From NCBI GenBank assembly GCA_023433705.1, contig JAEYUC010000040.1, positions 1 through 47,630 on the forward strand: 47,630 nt of DNA. Direction: 5' to 3'. The notes beneath the pieces were generated by a model. The model saw only the letters and a list, made by a program, of their open reading frames with translations. It was not told the origin of the DNA and searched no databases. The DNA is from Pseudomonadota bacterium (GTDB taxonomy: Bacteria > Pseudomonadota > Gammaproteobacteria > Steroidobacterales > Steroidobacteraceae). Below are positions 25,824-32,337 of this stretch, piece after piece (positions within the stretch are counted from its first letter, which is position 1; every line of letters starts with the position of its first letter). The translations under genes and the position numbers were made by a program.

Positions 25824-26464
25824 GTCGGTATCTCGAAGACCCGCTGTACGCGCCCCCAGTCCTCGAAGACGACCGTGAATTCGATGGCGAGCGGTCGCGT
25901 CAGCAAGAGCTGGCTGACATTGATCGAGCTCACCGGTCCACTGGCGGTGATGGCGGGCCAGTCGTTGCGCCAGCTGCGCGACACCGGGTCGAGGAAGCGC
26001 ACTTCCACCGCGGTGATCCCCGTGAACACGATCCGTTGTTGCGGCTCGGAGTTGAGGGCGGGATCCACCGCGAGCCAGTGCTCGCGCACCAGCGAACCTT
26101 CGAAGTAGCGATAACGCACGCGCTGCTCGGCGGGACGCTGGATCCCGGCCGGATTGCTCCAGCCGGCGCGAGTGAAGGTGAGTACGATGTTGTCCGAGCC
26201 GGTGGCGAATATCGCGGGCATCAATTGCCCATTGCCCGCCGTGTCGCGCGCCGCCCGCGCGACGATCTGCGAAAAGTCCTGCGCGACGATGCGCATGCCG
26301 CGCTGAATCTCGTTGACGCGGTCCTGCGAGGCCGTGAGCTGATCGCGGTTCTCGAGCGCCTGGTTTATCGCGTTGTAACCGATTGCGAACATGATCGCGG
26401 AGATGAATATCGCGATCACCACTTCGATGATCGTGAAGCCGCGATTCTTCGTTCCGTTACACAT
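25820..26464 (-). CDS. gspJ: Type II secretion minor pseudopilin GspJ
   Basis: The 214-residue product is a minor pseudopilin. Its prepilin leader is cleaved at KNRG-FTIIEVVIAIFISAIMFA with Glu5 present. Downstream, LTASQDRVNEIQRGMRIVAQDFSQ and the C-terminal PLAIEFTVVFEDWGRVQRVF are GspJ-like. I chose ATG 26464, which overlaps the gspI stop by one base (TGATG); the frame runs back to 26836 only inside gspI. GspJ joins GspI and GspK in the pseudopilus tip that starts assembly in the periplasm. Confidence 0.93.
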   Translation of the reverse strand: MCNGTKNRGFTIIEVVIAIFISAIMFAIGYNAINQALENRDQLTASQDRVNEIQRGMRIVAQDFSQIVARAARDTAGNGQLMPAIFATGSDNIVLTFTRAGWSNPAGIQRPAEQRVRYRYFEGSLVREHWLAVDPALNSEPQQRIVFTGITAVEVRFLDPVSRSWRNDWPAITASGPVSSINVSQLLLTRPLAIEFTVVFEDWGRVQRVFEIPT

Positions 26465-27105
26465 CAGCGATCCGCCGCTCCGGCACCGGGGCCGGGTGAG
26501 GGCGCGGTTCCCGGCTCGCCCGTCGGCGGCGCGGGAGATCCGGGCGGGTTGCCCGGTCCGCCTTGCTGCGCAGTGGGACCCGCGCCGCTCAGTGGCGCGG
26601 CGATCGGAGTACGCACACTCGAGGTCGACGAGCCGATGACTCCCGAGACGCTGCTCGTCCAGTTCAGCTTGTCGAGTTCGGAGCCCGCCGCCTTGCCTTC
26701 GTCGAAATCCTGACGGGTCGTCGCGCTGCCGGTGGAGCGCGGTCGGGTGTCGTCGACCTTTTCGCCCGTGGGGCGCGTACGGATGTCGATGCGATACATG
26801 CCTTTCACCGGCAGCTCGGTGACTTCTTCTTCCCACTGCCAGCGCATGCCACCCATTTCGGTGTTGCCGGTGCGGCGTCCCGTGCCGGGTTTCTGCTGGC
26901 TGATCCGGATTTCGGTCAGCCGGTTGAGGGCCACCCAGTCGGCCAGAGTCTTGTCCCGCAGATAGATGACGTTGCTCGCCGAGGAAGAGATGGTTCCGAG
27001 CAGTGCGCCGACCGAGACGGCGACGATCGCGAGCGCGATCAGCACTTCAAGCAACGTGAAGCCGCGCGCGGCGCGGTGCCGGGTCGTTGTCAATCGTGCG
27101 TTCAT
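26464..27105 (-). CDS. gspI: Type II secretion minor pseudopilin GspI with long Pro/Gly-rich tail
   Basis: GspI starts the pseudopilus tip complex. The prepilin leader is cut at AARG-FTLLEVLIALAIVAVSVGALL with Glu5 present, and WVALNRLTEIRI plus MRWQWEEEVTELPVKGMYRIDI (in part) match the family. GspI is usually about 120-130 residues; this one has 213. The extra part starts near residue 125 and ends in a low-complexity tail (about 166-213) rich in Gly, Pro, Ala and Ser. The tail is in frame and ends at a stop that overlaps gspJ, so it is a real extension and not a frameshift. It is probably disordered in the periplasm. Confidence 0.88.
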   Translation of the reverse strand: MNARLTTTRHRAARGFTLLEVLIALAIVAVSVGALLGTISSSASNVIYLRDKTLADWVALNRLTEIRISQQKPGTGRRTGNTEMGGMRWQWEEEVTELPVKGMYRIDIRTRPTGEKVDDTRPRSTGSATTRQDFDEGKAAGSELDKLNWTSSVSGVIGSSTSSVRTPIAAPLSGAGPTAQQGGPGNPPGSPAPPTGEPGTAPSPGPGAGAADR

Positions 27106-27674
27106 CGGCTTTTCGCCATCCGGGGTGCGGGCCGCACGGGCTCGGTTTCGCCGGGCATGACCAGCAGGATGTTGGTCTGCTCGTCGGTGAAGATGCGGGC
27201 GCGATCCTTGCCGCCTTCGCGCTCCAGAGTCACTTCGAACGAGGACAGGTCGCCATTGGCGAAGATCATCACCTGAGGCTTGAAGTCCTCGACGTCCTTC
27301 TTCTTCGTGTCGAGCACGATGCGACGGCCTTCGACCACCATCGCAGGACGAATGCCACGCGGAAGATTGCGCTCTCTGAGGGCGTCATCTTCCTCGGCCG
27401 GGCGCCATTCGTTCGCGAGGATGTCGAACACGACGAACGAGTAGCTGGTCATGTTCGCGCGGAAACCGTAGTCGCGGGTCTGGAGTTCCGCCTGTTCGCG
27501 CACGTAGTTGAGGAGGGCGTCGAGGCGTTGCGCTTCCTTTTCCAGCTCGGTGTCGCGGCGATCGCCGCCAAACATCACAACCGCACCGGCCGCGACCAGG
27601 CCGATGATGAACACCACGACGATGAGTTCGATCAGCGTGAAGCCGCGCGCGAACGCGCGTTTCGCGCGAGACAT
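27102..27674 (-). CDS. gspH: Type II secretion pseudopilin GspH
   Basis: GspH links the major pseudopilin to the tip complex. The 190-residue product has a leader cut at FARG-FTLIELIVVVFIIGLVAAGAVV with Glu5, then the GspH-like QRLDALLNYVREQAELQTRDYGF region. The frame is open to 27725, but ATG 27674 is preferred because it follows the gspG stop by 4 bases and gives a normal leader length. ATGA overlap with gspI. Confidence 0.9.
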   Translation of the reverse strand: MSRAKRAFARGFTLIELIVVVFIIGLVAAGAVVMFGGDRRDTELEKEAQRLDALLNYVREQAELQTRDYGFRANMTSYSFVVFDILANEWRPAEEDDALRERNLPRGIRPAMVVEGRRIVLDTKKKDVEDFKPQVMIFANGDLSSFEVTLEREGGKDRARIFTDEQTNILLVMPGETEPVRPAPRMAKSR

Positions 27675-27678
27675 GTCG

Positions 27679-28119
27679 CTACTCGATATTCCAGTTGCCA
27701 ATGTCAGCGGCTTCTCCTTCGCCACCTTCCTGGCCGTCGGCTCCGAGGGAGTAGAGGTCGTACGCCTGGCCGCGCGTGCCGGGGTACACGTACTGGTACG
27801 GATTTCCCCACGGATCCTTGCTGATCCGCTTGAGGTAGCCGCCTTCCTTCCAGTTGCGAATGGCCGGATCGTTCGGTTTCTGGACGAGCGAGGTCAGACC
27901 CAGGTCGGTGCTGGGGTACACGTAATTGTCGAGCTTGAACATCGTCAGGGCGGTTTCGATGCCCTGGATGTCGGACTTCGCTTTGGCGACGCGAGCTTCC
28001 TCGACGCGGCCAAAGACATTCGGCAGGATCAGCACCGCCAGCAAGCCGATGATCACGACGACCACCATGATCTCGATGAGCGTGAAGCCGCGGGCGAGGC
28101 GAAGTGAACGAAATTTCAT
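27679..28119 (-). CDS. gspG: Type II secretion major pseudopilin GspG
   Basis: GspG forms the shaft of the T2SS pseudopilus. The 146-residue precursor has the short leader MKFRSLRLARG cut before FTLIEIMVVVVIIGLLAVLILP, with Glu5. The globular domain has the GspG signature KSDIQGIETALTMFKLDNYVYPS, DPWGNPYQYVYPG and an end with aspartates typical of its calcium site (YSLGADGQEGGEGE). ATG 28119 follows GGGGAA. It is the first gene of the operon; 39 bases separate it from the divergent rhombosortase start, so the promoter must lie in this gap or extend into that gene. Confidence 0.95.
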   Translation of the reverse strand: MKFRSLRLARGFTLIEIMVVVVIIGLLAVLILPNVFGRVEEARVAKAKSDIQGIETALTMFKLDNYVYPSTDLGLTSLVQKPNDPAIRNWKEGGYLKRISKDPWGNPYQYVYPGTRGQAYDLYSLGADGQEGGEGEAADIGNWNIE

Positions 28120-28158
28120 GAATTCCCCGTGGGGCAAATCGGTGGCGGATGATAGCAA

Positions 28159-28788
28159 ATGAACGCTGAAACCCCCGCTACAGGGTCAGCCGGCGGGGTC
28201 CTCAGGTCGCTCAACTGCGACCGGGCCTACGGGCTTGCCCTGCTGCTGGTCTGCGCGGGACTCGGATTGCTCGAACTGGGCGGTGAGACCGTCCGCCAGG
28301 CCTTGAGTTTCGACCGCGCCGCCATCGGCGGCGGCGAATGGTGGCGGCTGTTGAGCGCCCATTTCGTCCACCTGGACGCGGAACATACCGTGCTCAACGT
28401 GCTCGGCGTGGTCCTCATGTGGGCCCTGTTCGCGCGCGACTACACCCCGTTGCGCTGGCTGGCTATCTATCTGTTCGCCTCGATCAGTGTGAGCGCGGGA
28501 CTATGGTTCCTCAGTCCCGAGGTCGAGTGGTACGTGGGCTCTTCGGGCGCGCTGCATGGTGTCATGACGGCCGGTACGCTGGCGCATCTCGTGCGCCGCG
28601 ATCTCGACGGCTGGATTCTCGCGGCGTTCATCGTGGGGAAACTTTCCTACGAGCAGATTGCCGGCCAGATGCCATTCGCGGGAGGTGCGAACACCATCGT
28701 CGATGCGCATCTTTACGGCGCGATCGGTGGACTGGTTTGCGCACTGTTCCTCGTGTTCGTCCTGAAGCGGCGCCCGCAATCGCTATAA
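28159..28788 (+). CDS. rrtA: Rhombosortase (rhomboid-family intramembrane serine protease)
   Basis: This 209-residue inner-membrane protein is a compact rhomboid with about six helices. GSSGALHG near residue 127-134 contains the catalytic Ser129 in GxSG form, and VDAHLYGAIGG carries His184. HLDAEHTVLNVLG (residues 71-83) is the rhomboid HxxxN-type region. The short form and these motifs fit the rhombosortase subfamily, which cleaves proteins with a C-terminal Gly-Gly tail exported by type II secretion. It is divergent from gspG by 39 bases. A likely substrate, the S8 protease at 43517-45568, carries such a tail. A general rhomboid protease is the alternative. Confidence 0.85.
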   Translation: MNAETPATGSAGGVLRSLNCDRAYGLALLLVCAGLGLLELGGETVRQALSFDRAAIGGGEWWRLLSAHFVHLDAEHTVLNVLGVVLMWALFARDYTPLRWLAIYLFASISVSAGLWFLSPEVEWYVGSSGALHGVMTAGTLAHLVRRDLDGWILAAFIVGKLSYEQIAGQMPFAGGANTIVDAHLYGAIGGLVCALFLVFVLKRRPQSL

Positions 28789-28789
28789 T
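28784..28789 (+). promoter_or_regulatory. Perfect TATAAT box just before fabD
   Basis: TATAAT overlaps the end of the rhombosortase gene and stands 9 bases before the fabD ATG, so a transcript from it would be nearly leaderless. Such a perfect -10 is notable in this GC-rich DNA. The -35 region (around 28761-28767) is poor. Confidence 0.5.
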
Positions 28790-28798
28790 CCGCGCCCC

Positions 28799-29752
28799 AT
28801 GACAAACAACCACCTTGCTTTCGTCTTTCCCGGCCAGGGATCGCAATCGGTAGGCATGCTCGCGAAGCTCGCCGACGAATCGCCGGTCGTGCGAGCAACG
28901 TTCGCGGAAGCGTCCGACGTGCTCGGTTACGACCTGTGGCAACTGTGCAGCGCCGGTCCCGTCGAGGAACTGAATTCCACCGAACGCACGCAGCCCGCGA
29001 TGCTTGCCGCGGGTATCGCCACCTGGCGCCTGTGGCAGGAACGGATGGCCCCGCGGCCCGCCGTCGTCACGGGACACAGTCTCGGAGAATTCACGGCGCT
29101 GGTCGCCGCCGGCGTGCTCGATTTCAAGACGTGCGTCGATCTCGTCCGCTTTCGCGGGCAGGTCATGCAGGCGGCCGTGCCCGCTGGTACGGGCGCGATG
29201 GCAGCCTTGTTAGGCCTCGAGGACCCCGACGTCGAAGCGGCGTGCCGCGAGGCGAGCGCGCAGGGCGGCGTCGTCGAAGCGGTGAACTTCAACTCTCCCG
29301 GCCAGGTGGTGATCGCGGGTGAACGCGCGGCCGTGCTGCGCGCGATCGACACGGCGAAGGCGCGCGGCGCGAAGCGCGCGCTCGAACTACCCGTGAGCGT
29401 GCCGTCGCACAGCAGCCTCATGAAGCCGGCCGGCGAGCGTCTCGGCGAGAAGCTCGCGTCGACGGCTTTCGACAAGCCTTCCATCCGCTACGTGAGCGCG
29501 GTCGACGCGCAGGAGCATTCGGACCCCGACGACATTCGCGCGTTGCTCGTGCGCCAGCTCTCGAGTCCCGTGCGCTGGACTTCGACCGTCGCGGCGCTGA
29601 CCGCGAGCGGCATCCGCCAGGTTGTCGAGTGCGGCCCCGGACAGGTGCTCGCCGGTCTCGTCAAACGCATCGAACGCGGACGCGATACACAGACCTTCGT
29701 GTTGGAGACGCCCGAAAACTTCGCCGCTGCCGCCACCGCGGTCGCGGCCTGA
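28799..29752 (+). CDS. fabD: Malonyl-CoA:ACP transacylase
   Basis: FabD loads malonyl groups onto acyl carrier protein for fatty-acid synthesis. The 317-residue product has FVFPGQGSQSVGML at the N-terminus, the nucleophile motif GHSLGEFTAL (Ser about residue 93) and the His/Gln segment PVSVPSHSSLM with Gln-containing ending ECGPGQVLAGL. It opens the fab cluster and lacks a visible ribosome site, consistent with a leaderless or short-leader transcript. fabH and plsX, which often precede fabD, are not here; the rhombosortase gene takes that place. Confidence 0.95.
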   Translation: MTNNHLAFVFPGQGSQSVGMLAKLADESPVVRATFAEASDVLGYDLWQLCSAGPVEELNSTERTQPAMLAAGIATWRLWQERMAPRPAVVTGHSLGEFTALVAAGVLDFKTCVDLVRFRGQVMQAAVPAGTGAMAALLGLEDPDVEAACREASAQGGVVEAVNFNSPGQVVIAGERAAVLRAIDTAKARGAKRALELPVSVPSHSSLMKPAGERLGEKLASTAFDKPSIRYVSAVDAQEHSDPDDIRALLVRQLSSPVRWTSTVAALTASGIRQVVECGPGQVLAGLVKRIERGRDTQTFVLETPENFAAAATAVAA

Positions 29753-29768
29753 ACGGAAACAGGAACGC

Positions 29769-30512
29769 ATGCTGCAAACGAATCTTCAGAATGAAGTCGC
29801 GCTCGTCACGGGCGCCTCCCGCGGAATCGGCCAGGCGATCGCCAAGATGCTGGCCGGCGCCGGAGCCAAGGTCATCGGCACCGCCACTTCGGAAGCCGGC
29901 GCCGCTAACATCAATTCGTGGCTTGGAAGCAACGGCCGGGGAGCGGTCCTGGACGTCGGTAGCGCCGCGTCCATCGACGCGCTGCTGGCCGATCTCGATT
30001 CGAAAGGCGAGATGCCGACGATCCTCGTCAACAACGCGGCGATCACTCGCGACATGCTGCTGCTGCGAATGAAACCCGAGGACTGGGACGCGGTGATCGC
30101 GACCAATCTGACGAGCGTCTTCCGTCTCTCGAAGGGTTGTTTGAAGCGGATGATGAAGGAGCGGCGCGGCCGGATCGTTTCGCTGACTTCCATCGTCGGC
30201 CTCACCGGCAATCCCGGACAGGCCAACTACGCGGCCGCCAAGGCCGGAATCCTCGGTTTCACGAAATCCCTGGCGAAGGAAATCGCCTCGCGTGGCGTCA
30301 CGGTGAACGCCGTCGCGCCGGGATTCATCGATACGGACATGACCCGCGCCCTCAACGAGGAGCAGCGGACGGCGCTCACCGCGCAGGTTCCGATGGCGCG
30401 CCTCGGCAGCGTGGACGACATCGCCGCGGCGGTGCTTTTCCTGTGTTCACCCGCCGCGAGCTACATCACGGGCGAAACGCTGCACGTGAACGGCGGGATG
30501 TACATGGCCTGA
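29769..30512 (+). CDS. fabG: 3-oxoacyl-ACP reductase
   Basis: FabG reduces 3-oxoacyl-ACP with NADPH. The 247-residue short-chain dehydrogenase has TGASRGIG (cofactor loop, residues about 13-20), VNNAAITRD, SLTSIVGLTGN (catalytic Ser), and NYAAAKAG (catalytic Tyr and Lys), and ends with the ITGETLHVNGGMYM typical of FabG. ATG 29769 has AACAGGA upstream, and the gene follows fabD by 16 bases. Cluster context makes FabG far more likely than another reductase of the family. Confidence 0.95.
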   Translation: MLQTNLQNEVALVTGASRGIGQAIAKMLAGAGAKVIGTATSEAGAANINSWLGSNGRGAVLDVGSAASIDALLADLDSKGEMPTILVNNAAITRDMLLLRMKPEDWDAVIATNLTSVFRLSKGCLKRMMKERRGRIVSLTSIVGLTGNPGQANYAAAKAGILGFTKSLAKEIASRGVTVNAVAPGFIDTDMTRALNEEQRTALTAQVPMARLGSVDDIAAAVLFLCSPAASYITGETLHVNGGMYMA

Positions 30513-30536
30513 GGGTGTCCCGGAAAAGCTAGTGTC

Positions 30537-30570
30537 GACCCAGAAGTCGGCCCAGAAACGTTGGGTCTTT
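30537..30570 (+). terminator. Weak hairpin after fabG
   Basis: GACCCA (30537-30542) pairs with TGGGTC (30562-30567), followed by TTT. The loop is long and the U-run short, so it would stop transcription only partly. It may separate fabDG from the acpP transcript. Confidence 0.35.
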
Positions 30571-30617
30571 GCAACAGGCAAATCCTCGAAATACAAACAA
30601 AAACAAGCACTCACAAT

Positions 30618-30655
30618 TTGACAGCATGGCAGCGGGCAAAGTGTTGCCCTAGAAT
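30618..30655 (+). promoter_or_regulatory. Candidate acpP promoter region with inverted-repeat operator
   Basis: TTGACA (30618-30623) and TAGAAT (30650-30655) are good -35 and -10 hexamers but 26 bases apart, too far for a normal sigma-70 promoter. Between them, right against TAGAAT, is the perfect inverted repeat GGGCAA-AGTG-TTGCCC (30634-30649). The repeat could bind a regulator. The upstream A-rich stretch 30586-30607 could act as an UP element. The acpP leader would be about 65 bases. Confidence 0.4.
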
Positions 30656-30673
30656 ACGCGCCCGCTGCGCGCT

Positions 30674-30687
30674 CCCTCCGGGGAGGG
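30674..30687 (+). promoter_or_regulatory. Hairpin in the acpP leader
   Basis: CCCTC (30674-30678) pairs with GAGGG (30683-30687) around CGGG; the flanking bases can extend it. It lies about 40 bases before the acpP start and would cap the predicted leader, possibly stabilising an abundant mRNA. Confidence 0.4.
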
Positions 30688-30726
30688 CCGCAGTCAAAAA
30701 ACTTTCCTATTGAGGGCGAATCAGAA

Positions 30727-30966
30727 ATGAGCACGGTGGAACAACAGGTCAAGGCGATCGTCGCCGAACAGTTGGGCGTCAAGGCTGAGCAGGTAGTGAA
30801 TGACGCTTCGTTCGTCGATGACCTTGGGGCCGATTCGCTCGATACGGTCGAGTTGGTGATGGCGCTCGAGGAAGAATTCGAAATCGAAATTCCGGACGAA
30901 GATGCCGAGAAGATCACGACCGTCAGCCAGGCGATCACCTACATCTCCGATCGTCGCAAGTCCTGA
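30727..30966 (+). CDS. acpP: Acyl carrier protein
   Basis: ACP carries growing acyl chains on a phosphopantetheine arm in the cytoplasm. The 79-residue acidic product has the GADSLDTVELVMALEEEFEIEIPDEDAEKI (in part) signature, with the modified serine in DSL at about residue 38. It has its own upstream region of 214 bases with promoter-like elements, as expected for a highly expressed gene inside the fab cluster. It lies between fabG and fabF as in many gammaproteobacteria. Confidence 0.97.
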   Translation: MSTVEQQVKAIVAEQLGVKAEQVVNDASFVDDLGADSLDTVELVMALEEEFEIEIPDEDAEKITTVSQAITYISDRRKS

Positions 30967-30981
30967 GTTTCATTCCGCGGA

Positions 30982-31007
30982 GGCGCGCCCAGGAATGGTC
31001 CCGCGCC
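30982..31007 (+). terminator. Intercistronic hairpin acpP/fabF
   Basis: GGCGCG (30982-30987) pairs with CGCGCC (31002-31007), followed by CCTTCCC and no U-run. It probably acts as an mRNA 3'-end stabiliser or attenuator that lets acpP be made in excess over fabF. Confidence 0.35.
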
Positions 31008-31040
31008 CCTTCCCATCGCCCTCATCACTAAGAGGATAGT

Positions 31041-32288
31041 GTGTCCAAGCGACGCGTCGTCGTTACCGGGCTCGGTATCGTTTCGCCGGTAGGCAGCGAC
31101 ATTGCCACGGCATGGGCCGCGATCCTCGCGGGCAAGAGCGGCATCAAGCCGATCACACGCATCGATGCGACTCCGTTCGCGACCCGGTTCGCGGGCGAGG
31201 TCGAAGGCTTCGATGTGGCCAGCTATATCGCACCCAAGGAAGCCCGTCGCATGGACCCGTTCATGCATTACGGCATGGGCGCGGGTATCCAGGCGGTGAC
31301 GGATTCGGGCCTCGACTTCTCGAAGGAGGACGGCGATCGCTGCGGAGCCATCATGGGCTCAGGGATAGGCGGACTCGCTGGCATCGAGGAAGAAGCGATC
31401 AACTGGGAACGGACGCACAACCCGAAGAAAACGTCTCCGTTCTACATCCCGAGCACCATCGGCAACATGGTCGCGGGCCACTTGAGCATCAAGTTCGGGC
31501 TGAGAGGTCCGAACCTGGGCGTGGTGAGCGCGTGCACGACTTCGACGCATGCGATCGGCTTCGCGATGCGCTGCATCCAGTACGGCGACGCGGACATCGT
31601 GATCGCCGGCGGCTCCGAGTGCGCGACGACGCCGACCGCGCTGGCGGGATTCAGCCAGGCGCGGGCGCTGTCCGAGCGCAACGACGATCCGCAGGGCGCG
31701 AGCCGTCCCTGGGACAAGGATCGCGACGGCTTCGTCATGGGTGACGGCGGCGGCGCGATGATCCTCGAGGAGCTAGAACACGCGAAGGCGCGCGGCGCGA
31801 AGATCTATGCCGAGATCATCGGCTTCGGCATGAGCGGCGATGCGTACCACATCACCGCGCCGCCGGAAGATGGCGCGGGCGCGCGGCTCGCGATGACGAA
31901 CGCGCTGCGCGACGCACAGCTGAATCCGACCGACATCCATTACCTCAACGCGCATGCGACCTCGACACCGCTCGGCGACAAGGCCGAGACGATCGCGATC
32001 AAGAATGCGTTCGGCGACTACGCGTACAAGTTGCCCGTGAGCTCGACGAAGTCGATGACGGGTCATCTGCTCGGCGCCGCCGGTGTGGCGGAGGCGATCT
32101 TCTCGGTGCTCGCGATCCGCGACAATGTGGCGCCGCCAACGATCAACCTGCACACGCCGGATCCGGAATGCGACCTCGACTACGTGCCCAACACGGCGCG
32201 CCAGGTCGCGATCGACGCCGCGCTGTCGAACTCGTTCGGGTTCGGCGGCACCAACGGCTCGCTGATCTTCCGCCGTTTCAAGGGCTGA
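31041..32288 (+). CDS. fabF: 3-oxoacyl-ACP synthase II
   Basis: FabF condenses malonyl-ACP with acyl-ACP. The 415-residue product starts at GTG 31041 after AGAGGA. Catalytic residues are visible: Cys in VVSACTTSTHAIG (about residue 163), His in NAHATSTPLGD and His in KSTKSMTGHLLGAAG-type sequence, with the SNSFGFGGTN ending. The segment after the active Cys (TTSTHAIG) differs a little from the E. coli ATGAHNIG. Context as the cluster's main condensing enzyme makes FabF more likely than FabB. Confidence 0.94.
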   Translation: MSKRRVVVTGLGIVSPVGSDIATAWAAILAGKSGIKPITRIDATPFATRFAGEVEGFDVASYIAPKEARRMDPFMHYGMGAGIQAVTDSGLDFSKEDGDRCGAIMGSGIGGLAGIEEEAINWERTHNPKKTSPFYIPSTIGNMVAGHLSIKFGLRGPNLGVVSACTTSTHAIGFAMRCIQYGDADIVIAGGSECATTPTALAGFSQARALSERNDDPQGASRPWDKDRDGFVMGDGGGAMILEELEHAKARGAKIYAEIIGFGMSGDAYHITAPPEDGAGARLAMTNALRDAQLNPTDIHYLNAHATSTPLGDKAETIAIKNAFGDYAYKLPVSSTKSMTGHLLGAAGVAEAIFSVLAIRDNVAPPTINLHTPDPECDLDYVPNTARQVAIDAALSNSFGFGGTNGSLIFRRFKG

Positions 32289-32311
32289 TCCGGCCCCGGG
32301 GCCGCCGCCCT

Positions 32312-32318
32312 TGATAAT
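32312..32318 (+). promoter_or_regulatory. Candidate extended -10 box before pabB
   Basis: TGATAAT lies 19 bases before the pabB ATG at 32338 and follows the GC palindrome CGGCCCCGGGGCCG (32291-32304). The palindrome might partly end the fabF transcript. No clear -35 is seen. Confidence 0.3.
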
Positions 32319-32337
32319 GCGCGGGCATGATCGGGCA

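Noticed and set aside
32291..32304. The palindrome CGGCCCCGGGGCCG after fabF as a terminator.
   Set aside because: It has no real loop and no U-run, and GC-only palindromes arise easily in this DNA. It is only mentioned in the pabB promoter entry.
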